Assembly (NCBI RefSeq): GCF_023230885.1
Contig: NZ_JALNWM010000031.1
Location: 1-20,434 of the forward strand
DNA: 20,434 bases
DNA from: Desulfocurvus sp.
GTDB taxonomy: Bacteria > Desulfobacterota > Desulfovibrionia > Desulfovibrionales > Desulfovibrionaceae
Direction: 5' to 3'
Part shown: positions 1 through 9,362 of the stretch, in pieces
Numbering within the stretch: position 1 is the first letter of the stretch
Layout: each line of letters begins with the position of its first letter
Position numbers and translations under genes: made by a program
The notes under the pieces: model-generated
The model's input: the letters and a program-made list of their open reading frames with translations, nothing else
What the model was told of the DNA's origin: nothing
Database searches by the model: none

Positions 1-150
1 GCCGGGCTGCTGGAGCGCCTGGCCGGGGAGCCGGGCTTGGCGGAGGCCCTGGCCGCCGGGGTGCCGCCGGTGCGCACCATCGACGAGGACGCCCGGTTCC
101 TGGCGCGGCTCTATGCCCGGCTGGCGGCCCCCGGGGGCGCCGGGGGCTGA
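1..150 (+). CDS. C-terminal end of an unidentified protein, possibly a glycosyltransferase (partial)
   Basis: An open frame enters from the left edge and reads 49 codons to a TGA at 148-150. The visible tail is rich in Ala, Leu and Arg and ends with a stretch like VRTIDEDARFLARLYARL. That 'acidic turn, then LY..L helix' ending resembles the C-terminus of many GT4-type (group 1) glycosyltransferases, but no catalytic motif is in view, so the family call is only a guess. The gene converges on lhgO, whose stop codon lies 16 bases further on. I see no hairpin with a T-run between the two stops, so each transcript probably runs into the other gene or ends by another route. Confidence 0.55.
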   Translation, partial: AGLLERLAGEPGLAEALAAGVPPVRTIDEDARFLARLYARLAAPGGAGG

Positions 151-166
151 CGGCGCGGGCTGGCAG

Positions 167-1360
167 CTAGGCCGCGAAGTGCTCGTCGCAGACCATGCGC
201 GCGAAGGCCATGGAGCTGGTGAAGGCCGGGGAGATGGCGTTGAGCACATGTACGGTGGGGCCGTCGCTTTGCACCAGGAAGTCGGTGACCAGGGCCTGGG
301 TCCGGGTGTCCACCAGCTGGGGGCGGATGCCGACCTTGGGGCAGGGTTCGAGGTCGTCCGGCCGCAGGCCGCGCACCAGCCGGGCGCAGTCGGCGAAGAA
401 GCTGCTGGGCAGGTATTTGCGCAGCTCGTCCCGCGCCAGGGCCCGGAACTGCGGGTTGCGCAGGAACATGCGCGCGCAGCGCAGCAGGATTTGCGGGGCC
501 TCGCCGTCCAGCCCGCGCAGCAGGCCGTAGTTCTCGCGGCCCAGGGCCGGGGTGGCCGTGGGGCCGACGTATACGTCGCCCGTGACGCTCTTGGTGAAAT
601 GTACGCCCAGAAAGGGCATGCGCGGGTCGGGCACGGGGTAGACGTTGCCGCGCACAAGCCCCGCCCGCCCGGCGCGCAGCTTGCGGTAGAGGCCCTTGAA
701 GGGCACCATGACCCAGTGCCTGCCCAGGCCGAAGGTGTGGGCCAGGGTGTCGGCGTGGGCCCCGGAGCAGTTGAGCAGCCGCCCGTAGGCCACGGGGCCC
801 GCCGTGGTGCCCAGGATCCCGGGGCCCGCCGGGCCGGTGGCGCGGCAGCCGTAGCGGATGCGCACCCGCCCGCCGGAGGTCAGCTCCCCGGCGATGTGCG
901 CCAGCACGGCGCGCGGGTCGACCACCGCCGTCAGGGGCGAGTGCAGGGCCCGGCCCGCGGTCACGGCGCCCGGCTCCAGGGCCGCCAGCTCCTTTTCGTC
1001 CACCAGCGCCGCCGGGCTGCCGTTGGCCACGGCGCGGCGGTGCAGTTCGTCCAGGGCCGGCAGCTCGGCGGGGTCCGGAGCCACGATGACCTTGCCGCAT
1101 TCGTCCAGGGGCAGGCCGTGCTCGGCGCAGTAGGCGCGCATCAGCCGGTTGCCCTCCAGGCAGGTCCGGGCGCGGGCCGAGCCCGGGGCGTAGTAGATGC
1201 CCGCGTGCAGCACCCCCGAGTTGCGCCCCGAGGCGTGCAGGCCCGGCCGGGCCTCCTTTTCCAGGATCAGGATGTCGTCGGCCCCGCGGGCCACGAGTTC
1301 GCGGGCGATGGTCAGGCCCAGGACCCCGGCCCCGCAGATGACGATTCCGGCGCTGTTCAT
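167..1360 (-). CDS. lhgO: FAD-dependent L-2-hydroxyglutarate oxidase/dehydrogenase
   Basis: The 397-residue product matches the usual length of the LhgO (YgaF) family. That family oxidises L-2-hydroxyglutarate to 2-oxoglutarate using FAD and passes electrons to the quinone pool or oxygen. The N-terminus carries a Rossmann dinucleotide motif, GAGVLG (residues 10-15), followed by the acidic end of the second strand (LILEKE). The family hallmark GRNSGVLHAGIYY is at residues 45-57. The C-terminal region has the expected NAISPAFTSSMAFA segment that closes over FAD. The ATG at 1360 is chosen because a GGAG sits 6 bases upstream (complement of 1367-1370) and it begins directly at the Rossmann strand. 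The longer open frame to 1525 adds 55 non-homologous, low-complexity residues. The gene diverges from the OmpH-like gene. A related FAD amine or glycerol-3-phosphate oxidase is the main alternative, but the hallmark motif favours LhgO. Confidence 0.88.
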   Translation of the reverse strand: MNSAGIVICGAGVLGLTIARELVARGADDILILEKEARPGLHASGRNSGVLHAGIYYAPGSARARTCLEGNRLMRAYCAEHGLPLDECGKVIVAPDPAELPALDELHRRAVANGSPAALVDEKELAALEPGAVTAGRALHSPLTAVVDPRAVLAHIAGELTSGGRVRIRYGCRATGPAGPGILGTTAGPVAYGRLLNCSGAHADTLAHTFGLGRHWVMVPFKGLYRKLRAGRAGLVRGNVYPVPDPRMPFLGVHFTKSVTGDVYVGPTATPALGRENYGLLRGLDGEAPQILLRCARMFLRNPQFRALARDELRKYLPSSFFADCARLVRGLRPDDLEPCPKVGIRPQLVDTRTQALVTDFLVQSDGPTVHVLNAISPAFTSSMAFARMVCDEHFAA

Positions 1361-1446
1361 GATCGGCTCCAGGCAGGCAGATTGTGAGCCCCCGCCCATA
1401 GCACGCCGCGCGGCGGCAGGCAATTTCCCCGTTGGGGGTCCGGCCC

Positions 1447-1475
1447 TTGCCTTGTCTGCCGCCGGGGGGTAATTA
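1447..1475 (+). promoter_or_regulatory. Possible sigma-70 promoter for the OmpH-like lipoprotein gene
   Basis: TTGCCT (1447-1452), a 17-base spacer and TAATTA (1470-1475) form a weak promoter-like pair in the only AT-rich patch of the 185-base lhgO/ompH-like divergent gap. Transcription would start near 1482, leaving a leader of about 60 bases. The match to consensus is poor at both boxes, so this is a positional guess. Confidence 0.25.
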
Positions 1476-1545
1476 TGGCCCCTCACGCCCGCGCCGGACC
1501 CCGCGAGGGCAACGCGGCGCAACACCCAACCCCCCGGAGATTTTG

Positions 1546-2112
1546 ATGAAGAAATCCATCGTGATTCTGGCGGCCATGCTGGCCCTGGGCGCGGCCCTGG
1601 CGGGCTGCCAGAAGAAGGGCGCGCCCGCCGTGGCCGTGCTCGACCCCAACAAGGTCTTCACCACCTGCGAGCCCTGCGTGCAGGGCGGCGACTACCTGCG
1701 CAGCCTGGGCCAGGGCCTCCAGAAGGAGCTGGCCGGGATGCAGGGCATCCTGCAGGGCGCCGAAGGCGGCGGGAGCGAGGAGGCCGTGGCCAAGTTCCAG
1801 GCGCGCTACCAGGAGATCCAGCAGCAGATGATCGGCGAGCAGACGCGCATCGCCGAGAAGCTGGACAAGGCCTTCCAGAAGGTGATGGAGGACTACCGCG
1901 CCAAGAACGGCGTGGCCGTGATCCTGAACAAGGAGAACGTGTTGTCCTTCGACGGCGCTGTGGACGCCACCGATGCGGTCATCGCCGCCCTGAACGCCAC
2001 GGCCATCGACCTGGAGATCCCCGCCGCCGGGGAGCAGGACGCCGCCGGACAGCAGGACGCCGCGGCCCCGCAGCCCGAGGAGAAGAAGGCCGAGGAGAAG
2101 AAGGCCGAATAG
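1546..2112 (+). CDS. OmpH/Skp-like periplasmic lipoprotein with a CxxC motif and charged tail
   Basis: The 188-residue protein starts with a lipoprotein signal: Lys-Lys, a hydrophobic core and the lipobox LAGC, with the lipidated cysteine at residue 21. The mature part resembles the OmpH/Skp family of trimeric periplasmic chaperones for outer-membrane proteins. It has a first strand (VAVLDPNKVF), a long Gln/Glu/Lys-rich helical hairpin, and a closing part that reads like the family's 'hypothetical strand plus VD.T..VI..LN' ending. Two features are unusual. CEPC (residues 41-44) lies where the first strand turns into the helix, and the C-terminus is a Gln/Ala then Glu/Lys tail built partly from a 15-bp tandem repeat. 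The start is supported by GGAG 6 bases before ATG 1546. The gene looks monocistronic, with a strong terminator about 25 bases past the stop. Family membership is a fold-level resemblance; whether it acts as a chaperone is inferred. Confidence 0.75.
   Translation: MKKSIVILAAMLALGAALAGCQKKGAPAVAVLDPNKVFTTCEPCVQGGDYLRSLGQGLQKELAGMQGILQGAEGGGSEEAVAKFQARYQEIQQQMIGEQTRIAEKLDKAFQKVMEDYRAKNGVAVILNKENVLSFDGAVDATDAVIAALNATAIDLEIPAAGEQDAAGQQDAAAPQPEEKKAEEKKAE
2077..2106 (+). repeat. 15-bp tandem duplication coding for the EEKKA tail
   Basis: The unit GAGGAGAAGAAGGCC occurs twice, perfectly and in tandem (2077-2091 and 2092-2106), immediately before the last codons of the OmpH-like gene. It encodes EEKKA twice in frame. 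A perfect in-frame repeat of this size is a likely site of length variation by slippage between strains. Confidence 0.9.
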
Positions 2113-2135
2113 GCCCGCGCGCTCCGGTATTGCGG

Positions 2136-2175
2136 GACGGCCCGCGCGGCATGGCCGCGCGGGCCGTCGTGTTTC
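2136..2175 (+). terminator. Rho-independent-type terminator after the OmpH-like gene
   Basis: A perfect 15-bp inverted repeat (2136-2150 with 2154-2168), with only three bases (ATG) between the arms, is followed by a short T-containing run (GTGTTT). It begins 24 bases after the stop. The stem is almost entirely G/C and very stable, but the T-run is short, so it may also serve mainly as an RNA-end stabiliser. Confidence 0.7.
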
Positions 2176-2253
2176 CGGGGCGCCGTTTTCCCGGGGGGCG
2201 GGCCCTTGTCCAGCGTGCTTGACCCCGGCGCGCATTCGTAGCAGCAGGAACCC

Positions 2254-3477
2254 ATGAGCCCCCCTTGCGCCCGCACGCCGCCCCCGCCCGTCCATCCCCG
2301 GGTGATCCTGCACCTGGACATGGACGCCTTTTTCGCCTCGGTGGAGCAGCATGACAACCCGGCCCTGCGCGGGCTCCCCGTGGCCGTCGGCGGCGAGCAT
2401 CGCGGCGTGGTCAGCGCCGCGTCCTACGAGGCCCGGCGCTTCGGGGTGCGCTCGGCCATGCCCATGACCCAGGCCCGGCGCCTGTGCCCGGGGCTGGTGG
2501 TGGTGCGCGGGCGCATGGGCCGCTACGCCGAGGTTTCGCGCCAGGTCATGGCCCTGCTGCGCGAGGCCTCGCCCCTGGTGGAGCAGGTGTCGGTGGACGA
2601 GGCCTATGTGGACCTCACGGGGACGGAGCGGCTGCTGGGGCCGCCGCCTGAGGCGGGCGAGTCGCTGCGCGCCCGGGTGCTCCAGGCCACGGGGTTGACC
2701 TGTTCCGTGGGCATCGCCCCCAACAAGTTCCTGGCCAAGATCGCCTCGGACGTGAACAAGCCCGACGGCATGTTCGTGCTCCGGCCGCAGGACGTGGCGG
2801 ACTTCCTGCGCGACCTGCCCGTGGGCCGCATCCCCGGCGTGGGGCCGCGCACGGGCGAGGCCCTGGCCCGCCTGGGGGTGCGCACGGCGGGGGACGTGCT
2901 GGCCCGGGGGGCGGAGTTCTGGGCCCGGCGCCTGGGCGAACGCGGCCAGGAGCTGCACGCCCGCGCCCAGGGGCTGGATTCCTCCCCGGTGGTGCCGTAC
3001 CACGCGCCCAAGTCGTCCAGCGCCGAAACCACCCTGGACCGCGACACCACGGACAAGACCCTTCTGGCGCGCTGGCTCCTGGCCCACGCCGAGCGCGTGG
3101 GGCGCGACCTGCGCCGGGGCGGCTTCAAGGGCCGCACCGTGACCCTCAAGATCAAGTACAGCGACTTCTCCCAGCACACCAGGAGCCGCACCCTGGACGA
3201 GCCCACCGATGTGACCGCCCTGATCTTCGAGACGGGGCGCGCCCTGCTGCGCGAAACGCGCCTGGAGCGGCCCGTGCGGCTCATCGGCCTGGGGGTGTCC
3301 AATTTCGGCCACGGCCAGACGCAGTTCTCCCTGCTGCCCGCCCCGGAGCACGACCGCGCCGCGGAGCTGGCCCGCCTGGACCGCGCCCTGGACGCCATCC
3401 GCGACAAGTTCGGCCGGGACGCCGTGGCCCGGGGGCTGCTTTTCGACCCCGGAAAAGGGCGCCCCCAGGGCGGCTGA
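2254..3477 (+). CDS. dinB: DNA polymerase IV (Y-family translesion polymerase)
   Basis: The 407-residue product is a Y-family polymerase that copies past damaged bases at low fidelity. Catalytic metal ligands are in LDMDAFFASVEQ (Asp22 and Asp24) and SVDEAYVDL (Asp115 and Glu116). The fingers/palm signatures YEARRFGVRSAMP and CSVGIAPNKFLAKIAS are intact. A helix-hairpin-helix (IPGVGPRTGEALARLGV) marks the thumb, and a little-finger domain follows. QFSLL (residues 357-361) sits where DinB proteins usually carry the beta-clamp-binding motif. ATG 2254 has AGGA only 4 bases upstream. It gives a Pro-rich N-terminal extension of about 15 residues, so an in-frame GTG at 2302 is a possible alternative start. 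No LexA box is obvious upstream. The gene lies 78 bases past the preceding terminator and is probably transcribed on its own. Confidence 0.93.
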   Translation: MSPPCARTPPPPVHPRVILHLDMDAFFASVEQHDNPALRGLPVAVGGEHRGVVSAASYEARRFGVRSAMPMTQARRLCPGLVVVRGRMGRYAEVSRQVMALLREASPLVEQVSVDEAYVDLTGTERLLGPPPEAGESLRARVLQATGLTCSVGIAPNKFLAKIASDVNKPDGMFVLRPQDVADFLRDLPVGRIPGVGPRTGEALARLGVRTAGDVLARGAEFWARRLGERGQELHARAQGLDSSPVVPYHAPKSSSAETTLDRDTTDKTLLARWLLAHAERVGRDLRRGGFKGRTVTLKIKYSDFSQHTRSRTLDEPTDVTALIFETGRALLRETRLERPVRLIGLGVSNFGHGQTQFSLLPAPEHDRAAELARLDRALDAIRDKFGRDAVARGLLFDPGKGRPQGG

Positions 3478-3479
3478 TC

Positions 3480-3519
3480 CCCGCGCGGCGCCGTCGGCAG
3501 CGTGTTTTCATTTTTTTTT
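3480..3519 (+). terminator. Possible dinB transcript end with long T-run
   Basis: After the dinB stop, a GC-rich patch with small overlapping palindromes (CCGCGCGG, CGGCGCCG) is followed by TTTTCA and then nine T residues (3511-3519). The T-run is striking for this GC content. However, I cannot draw a convincing uninterrupted stem directly before it, so it is only a candidate terminator. Confidence 0.35.
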
Positions 3520-3625
3520 GCCCCAGTTCGGGAGAGCGCTTCAATTTCCGCCCGCTTTGGAGTATGACCACCCGAAAGCGGCGCGCCCGTTTCGGCCCGA
3601 AAATCTTGATCAAACTCTGGTACCG

Positions 3626-5869
3626 ATGGTGGACACGCTCCTTGTTCCTGCCGATACCGCCCTGCTCCTCGGGGCGGTTTCCCGCTTCCTGTTGGCCTCG
3701 GTCTGCCTGTGCGCCGGGCGCAACTCGTTGCGCCGTCTGCCCCTGCATTGGCTGGCCTGGTTCGGGTTCCTGGGGGGCGCGGCCTGCTGCATGGAGCTTT
3801 GGGCCTATTCCAGCGCCGAGTCCGCCGTGGCCGTGGCCCTGCGCTCGGCGCTGTACATCGGGGCTATGGTCTGCCTGGTGGAGTTCTGGGCGGCCATGCA
3901 CGCCCGCGCGGGCGGGCGGCGCGGCCAGGGTGTCTGGTTCTTCCTGGCGCTGCTTGCGGTCTACGCCGGGGCCCTGGCCCTGGGCGACGAGAATCCGCTG
4001 CGCGTGGCCGGGGGGCTTTTCGGCGTTGCCTCGGGCGGCGCGGCGACCTGGGCGCTTCTGCGGGCGGCCCTTTCCGAGAGCCGGGGCCGCTGGCTGCTGC
4101 TGGCGGCGGCCCTGGCCCTGCTGGTGGCGGCGCTGGGCGGCGGCGTGGGCGCCCACGGCCTGGCCCTGCGGCCCGTGGCCCAGGCCCTGGACGCCCGCGG
4201 CGGCGGGACGGGGCTGGTGGTCTGGGCGCTTCTGGGCGCGACGGGGAGCACTGCCCTGGCCCTGGCCCTGTGGCTTTACGGGGTCGCGCTGTCCGAGCGG
4301 CTGCTGCGCCAGCGGCTGCGCTGGGCCGTGGGGTTCCTGCCGCCGCTGGCCCTGGTCCTGGCGGCGGGCTCCGTGGGCGCCGATCACGCGGGCCGCGAGC
4401 ACGACGCAAGGATGCGCCAGGATCTGCTGGTCCATGTGCGTATCGCCGCCGGGGCCCTGGACCAGAGGCTGGTCCTGGCCCTGGCCCAGGGTGTGGGCGG
4501 GCCGGACGACCCCGGGGTCCGGGATCTGGTCCGGACCCTGGAGGGGGCCGTGCAGGCGGACGAGGGGTTGGTTTCGGCCTGCCTCTACGTTCCGCGCGGC
4601 GACGGCACGGCCGTGCTGGCGGCGGCGCCCCAGGACGGCCAGGGCCGCCCGGCGGGGCGCATGCCCTGGCCTGCGGGCCAGGAGGCGCTCATGCGCTACT
4701 TTTTCGCCTCGGGCCGGGACGTGGTGGCCGCCCCCCTGCACGACCACTGGGGCACCTTCGCCGTGGCCCACCACGCCGTGGCCCGGGTGCCGGGCGGGGG
4801 GCGGGTTCTGGCGGCCCTGGCCCTGGAGTCCGACGCCCGGGGCTGGGGCCTCGCCGTGGCCGGGCAGCGGCTCCTTGTCCTGCGCCAGGCGCTGCTGGGC
4901 TCGGCGCTGCTGCTGGCCTTTTTCGTCGCCTTGCAGGTGTTCCAGGCCCAGACCCGGCGCACCGAGGAGTCCGAGCGCAAATACCGCTCCCTGTTCCAGA
5001 GCATGCAGGAGGGCGTGGCCTATTGCCGCGTCGTGTCCGACGCCGAGGGCAGGGCCCGGGACTTCGTGTTCCTGGACGTGAACCCGGCGGCAGAGACGCT
5101 CACGGGCATCCCCCGCGAGCGCTACCTGGGCCGCTCGGTCCTGGAGCTGTTTCCCGACCAGCGCGAGAAGCTCTACCGCTGGATCGATTTTCTCGGCACA
5201 GTGGCCCGCACCCAGCACACCCGCTCGGGGGAGATGTTCTTCGCCCCCACGCAGCTGTGGTTCTCCGTGCGCGCCTTCAGCTGGGAGCAGGGCTACTTCG
5301 CCATGACCGTCAACGACATCACCCGGCGCAGGCTGGTGGAGGAGGAGCAGCGCAGGCAGGCCCTGCACGACCCGCTGACCGACCTGCCCAACCGCCGCCT
5401 CTTCCAGGACCGCCTGGAGCAGGCCCTGGCCCAGGTCGACCGCAGCGGGGGCTGCTGCGCCGTGTTCTATATGGACCTGAACGATTTCAAGCAGGTCAAC
5501 GACACCCTGGGGCACGAATTCGGCGACGCCGTACTGCGCGAGGTGGCCGCGCGCCTGAGGCGGTGCGTGCGCAAGTCCGACACCCTGGCGCGCATCGGCG
5601 GCGACGAGTTCACGGCGGTGATCTCCTGCGGCGAGGATCCCGGCACGGTGGGGACGGTGGCGGCCAAGATGCAGGCGGCCCTGGCCGAGCCCGTGCGCGT
5701 GGGCGACGTGGATGTGCGCCTGGGCGTGAGCATCGGGGTGAGCCTGTATCCGCACCACGGGGCCGACGCCGCCACGGTGCTGACCCGGGCCGACGCGGCC
5801 ATGTACCGGGGCAAGGGTGACAGGAGCGTGGCTTTCGTGCTCTATGAGGAGGAGCGGCCTGCGGGCTGA
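3626..5869 (+). CDS. Membrane-bound PAS-GGDEF diguanylate cyclase with multi-helix N-terminus
   Basis: This 747-residue protein is predicted to make cyclic di-GMP from two GTP at the inner membrane. Residues about 8-260 contain roughly eight hydrophobic segments. A likely extracytoplasmic sensor region (about 265-410) follows, then one more membrane helix (about 419-438), a PAS domain opening at SERKYRSLFQSMQEG (about 448-565) and a GGDEF domain (about 575-735). The catalytic signature is canonical, GGDEF at 658-662. The inhibitory-site motif RKSD (649-652) lies five residues before it, so product feedback is expected. FYMDLNDFKQVNDTLGH and the C-terminal GVSIGVSLYP block are intact. No EAL domain follows. 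ATG 3626 is preferred because it starts just before the first membrane helix; its ribosome site is poor, and a longer frame from TTG 3518 is less likely. The sensed signal is unknown, and the N-terminal helix bundle matches no sensor family that I recognise with confidence. Confidence 0.87.
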   Translation: MVDTLLVPADTALLLGAVSRFLLASVCLCAGRNSLRRLPLHWLAWFGFLGGAACCMELWAYSSAESAVAVALRSALYIGAMVCLVEFWAAMHARAGGRRGQGVWFFLALLAVYAGALALGDENPLRVAGGLFGVASGGAATWALLRAALSESRGRWLLLAAALALLVAALGGGVGAHGLALRPVAQALDARGGGTGLVVWALLGATGSTALALALWLYGVALSERLLRQRLRWAVGFLPPLALVLAAGSVGADHAGREHDARMRQDLLVHVRIAAGALDQRLVLALAQGVGGPDDPGVRDLVRTLEGAVQADEGLVSACLYVPRGDGTAVLAAAPQDGQGRPAGRMPWPAGQEALMRYFFASGRDVVAAPLHDHWGTFAVAHHAVARVPGGGRVLAALALESDARGWGLAVAGQRLLVLRQALLGSALLLAFFVALQVFQAQTRRTEESERKYRSLFQSMQEGVAYCRVVSDAEGRARDFVFLDVNPAAETLTGIPRERYLGRSVLELFPDQREKLYRWIDFLGTVARTQHTRSGEMFFAPTQLWFSVRAFSWEQGYFAMTVNDITRRRLVEEEQRRQALHDPLTDLPNRRLFQDRLEQALAQVDRSGGCCAVFYMDLNDFKQVNDTLGHEFGDAVLREVAARLRRCVRKSDTLARIGGDEFTAVISCGEDPGTVGTVAAKMQAALAEPVRVGDVDVRLGVSIGVSLYPHHGADAATVLTRADAAMYRGKGDRSVAFVLYEEERPAG

Positions 5870-5965
5870 GCCCCGCGTGCCGCGCTACCCCGTCGAGGAG
5901 CCCCGGCAGGCGCGCAGGAGAAACGCCCCCGCGCGCCGCGCCGACCCGCGACCCCGGAGGATGCC

Positions 5966-7393
<1,428 letters not shown>

Positions 7394-7416
7394 GGGCGCA
7401 CCTGTGGCGGCGGCAT

Positions 7417-7445
7417 TTGCGCCGGGCGGGGAAATGCGGTAGAAG
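7417..7445 (+). promoter_or_regulatory. Possible promoter for the DAK2-DegV fusion gene
   Basis: TTGCGC (7417-7422), a 17-base spacer and TAGAAG (7440-7445) sit in the 116-base gap after fumC. Transcription would begin near 7452. Spacing is ideal but both boxes are only partial matches. Co-transcription from fumC is an equal possibility, since no clear terminator intervenes. Confidence 0.3.
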
Positions 7446-7509
7446 CGGCGGGCGCGCGCCCGACGGTCCCGACCACAGGCGCGCGACGAACGTTACACGG
7501 AGAGTGCAG

Positions 7510-9321
7510 ATGGCCCCGGTGCCCAACAGAATCCAGTACATCGACGGCATCCGCTTCAAGCGCATCCTCATGGCCGCCGCCCAGCGGCTCATCGAGCATT
7601 CCGAACACCTCGACGCCATCAACGTCTTCCCCGTGCCCGACGGCGACACCGGCAGCAACATGGCCGGAACCATGCGCTCCATCGTGGACGGCTCGGCCGA
7701 CGCCCTGGACTCGTCCATCGAGGCCATGAGCCAGGTCATCGCCGAGGCCGCGCTGCTGGGCGCCCGGGGCAACTCGGGGGTCATTCTGGCCCAGTTTTTC
7801 TGCGGGTTTTCCGAGGGGGTCAAGGACCTGGTGCGCGTGTCCCCGCGCGAGTTCGCCCTGGCCGTCTCCCGCGCGGCGGACCGCGCCCGCGAGGCCATGG
7901 CCTCGCCCAAGGAGGGCACCATCCTCACGGTGATCACCGACTGGGCCGATCACCTGCGCGGCAACTGCGAGAAATACCGCGATTTTCCCGAGCTGCTGCT
8001 CGATTCCCTGGAGCGCGCCAAGCAGTCCCTGCGCGAAACCACCGAAAAGCTGGCCAGCCTCAAGGCCGCCGGGGTGGTGGACGCCGGGGCCCAGGGGTTC
8101 GTCTACCTGCTGGACGGCATCCAGGACTTCGTGGAGCGCGGCCGGGTGGACCGCCGGGCCGAGAAGACCATGCTCGCCGCCGACCGCCCCGCCGTGGGCG
8201 AGGTCCAGGAGCGCGTGGCCGTGGAGTCCCTGGATTTCCGCTACTGCACCGAGTGCCTGGTGCGCGGCAAGGGTATCGACCGTGACGCCCTGCGCGCGCG
8301 CCTGGAGCCCCTGGGCGACAGCCTCATCGTGGCCGGAACGCCCACGGTGGTCCGCGTGCATGTGCATACCAACGAGCCGGAAACGGTGTTCGAGATCGCC
8401 CGGGCTGCGGGCGAGGTCACGCGGCGCAAGGTGGACGACATGCTGCGCCAGCATCGCGACCTGGTGACCCGCGCCCGCCAGCGCGTGGGCATCGTCACCG
8501 ACTCGTGCTGCGACCTGCCCGCCGAGTTCATGAAGACCCACGGCATCCGTTTCGCGCCGCTGACCCTGGCCCTGGACGGCCAGGAATTCGTGGACAAGAT
8601 CGAGATTTCCCCCGAGGAGTTCAATGACCGCCTGCGCGGCGCGCGCGTGGCCAAGACCTCGCAGCCCGCGCCCCAGCGCTTCAAGGAGCTCTACGAGGCC
8701 ATGCTCCGGGAATACGGCGACGTTGTGGCCGTGCACCTGACGGGCGGGGCCAGCGGCACCTATCAGGCTGGGCTGAACATGGCCCGCCAGGTGGACGCCG
8801 AGCACATCGCCGTGCTGGACAGCCACACCCTGACCGTGGCCCTGGGGCTGGCCGTGCGCGAGGCCGCCCTGGCCGCCGGGCTGGGCATGGACGCCGAGGC
8901 CGTGCGCGCCGTGGCCCAGGAGGCCATCGACAAGGTGCGCATCTTCGTGACCCTGGATACCCTGGACTTCGCCGTGCGCGGCGGGCGGGTGAGCAAGGGC
9001 CAGGGGCTGGTGGCCAAGGTCCTGCGCATCAAGCCCGTGCTGACCTTCGACCGCCAGGGCAAGGCCCAGGTCATCGCCAAGGGCCTTGGCGCGCTGCACG
9101 CCCAGCGCAAGCTCTTCGCCCATGTGCGCGCCTACGCCGAGGGCCGCAAGAACCTGCGTTTCGCCGTGGCTCACGTCGCCGCCCCGCAAACCGCCGAGCG
9201 CTACCGCAGGATGCTCTGGGACACCTTCGGCGTGGAGCCCCTCTACGTCAGCGAGGCCTCCCCGGTGCTTGGCTGCTACTCCGGCCTGGGCGCCGCCGCC
9301 ATCGCCGTGCTGGGGGATTGA
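7510..9321 (+). CDS. DAK2-DegV fusion, putative single-chain fatty acid kinase (FakA-FakB-like)
   Basis: The 603-residue protein joins two partners that are separate in Firmicutes. In those bacteria FakA phosphorylates fatty acids held by a DegV-family carrier, FakB, producing acyl-phosphate for phospholipid synthesis. Residues about 10-205 form a DAK2 ATP-binding domain with the metal-binding NVFPVPDGDTGSN (38-50; Asp44 and Asp46). Residues about 235-315 match the FakA middle domain. Cys246 (YCTECL) and His284/His286 (VHVH) correspond to the zinc-binding Cys and His-x-His reported for Staphylococcus FakA. Residues 326-603 are a full-length DegV domain. It has VGIVTDS at the start, KTSQP with Thr383, GGASGTYQ with Ser415, and LDTLDFAVRGGRVSKGQG; the Thr and Ser are those expected to hold the fatty-acid carboxylate. 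GGAGAG lies 5 bases before ATG 7510. The domain calls are firm. The kinase activity, and whether the lipid passes within one chain, are inferred. Confidence 0.85.
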   Translation: MAPVPNRIQYIDGIRFKRILMAAAQRLIEHSEHLDAINVFPVPDGDTGSNMAGTMRSIVDGSADALDSSIEAMSQVIAEAALLGARGNSGVILAQFFCGFSEGVKDLVRVSPREFALAVSRAADRAREAMASPKEGTILTVITDWADHLRGNCEKYRDFPELLLDSLERAKQSLRETTEKLASLKAAGVVDAGAQGFVYLLDGIQDFVERGRVDRRAEKTMLAADRPAVGEVQERVAVESLDFRYCTECLVRGKGIDRDALRARLEPLGDSLIVAGTPTVVRVHVHTNEPETVFEIARAAGEVTRRKVDDMLRQHRDLVTRARQRVGIVTDSCCDLPAEFMKTHGIRFAPLTLALDGQEFVDKIEISPEEFNDRLRGARVAKTSQPAPQRFKELYEAMLREYGDVVAVHLTGGASGTYQAGLNMARQVDAEHIAVLDSHTLTVALGLAVREAALAAGLGMDAEAVRAVAQEAIDKVRIFVTLDTLDFAVRGGRVSKGQGLVAKVLRIKPVLTFDRQGKAQVIAKGLGALHAQRKLFAHVRAYAEGRKNLRFAVAHVAAPQTAERYRRMLWDTFGVEPLYVSEASPVLGCYSGLGAAAIAVLGD

Positions 9322-9362
9322 GGCCGCCGCACGGCACCTTGCATCCCGAGACACAACGAAAG

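Noticed and set aside
1483..3351. 622-codon minus-strand frame across the OmpH-like gene and dinB
   Set aside because: It is low-complexity shadow sequence with no motif and runs through a strong terminator hairpin. The real genes are on the plus strand.
3281..5758. 825-codon open frame on the minus strand opposite the dinB end and GGDEF gene
   Set aside because: It is a shadow of a GC-rich coding strand. It is Gly/His/Gln/Arg/Pro-rich without domains, while the plus strand carries complete DinB and PAS-GGDEF motifs.
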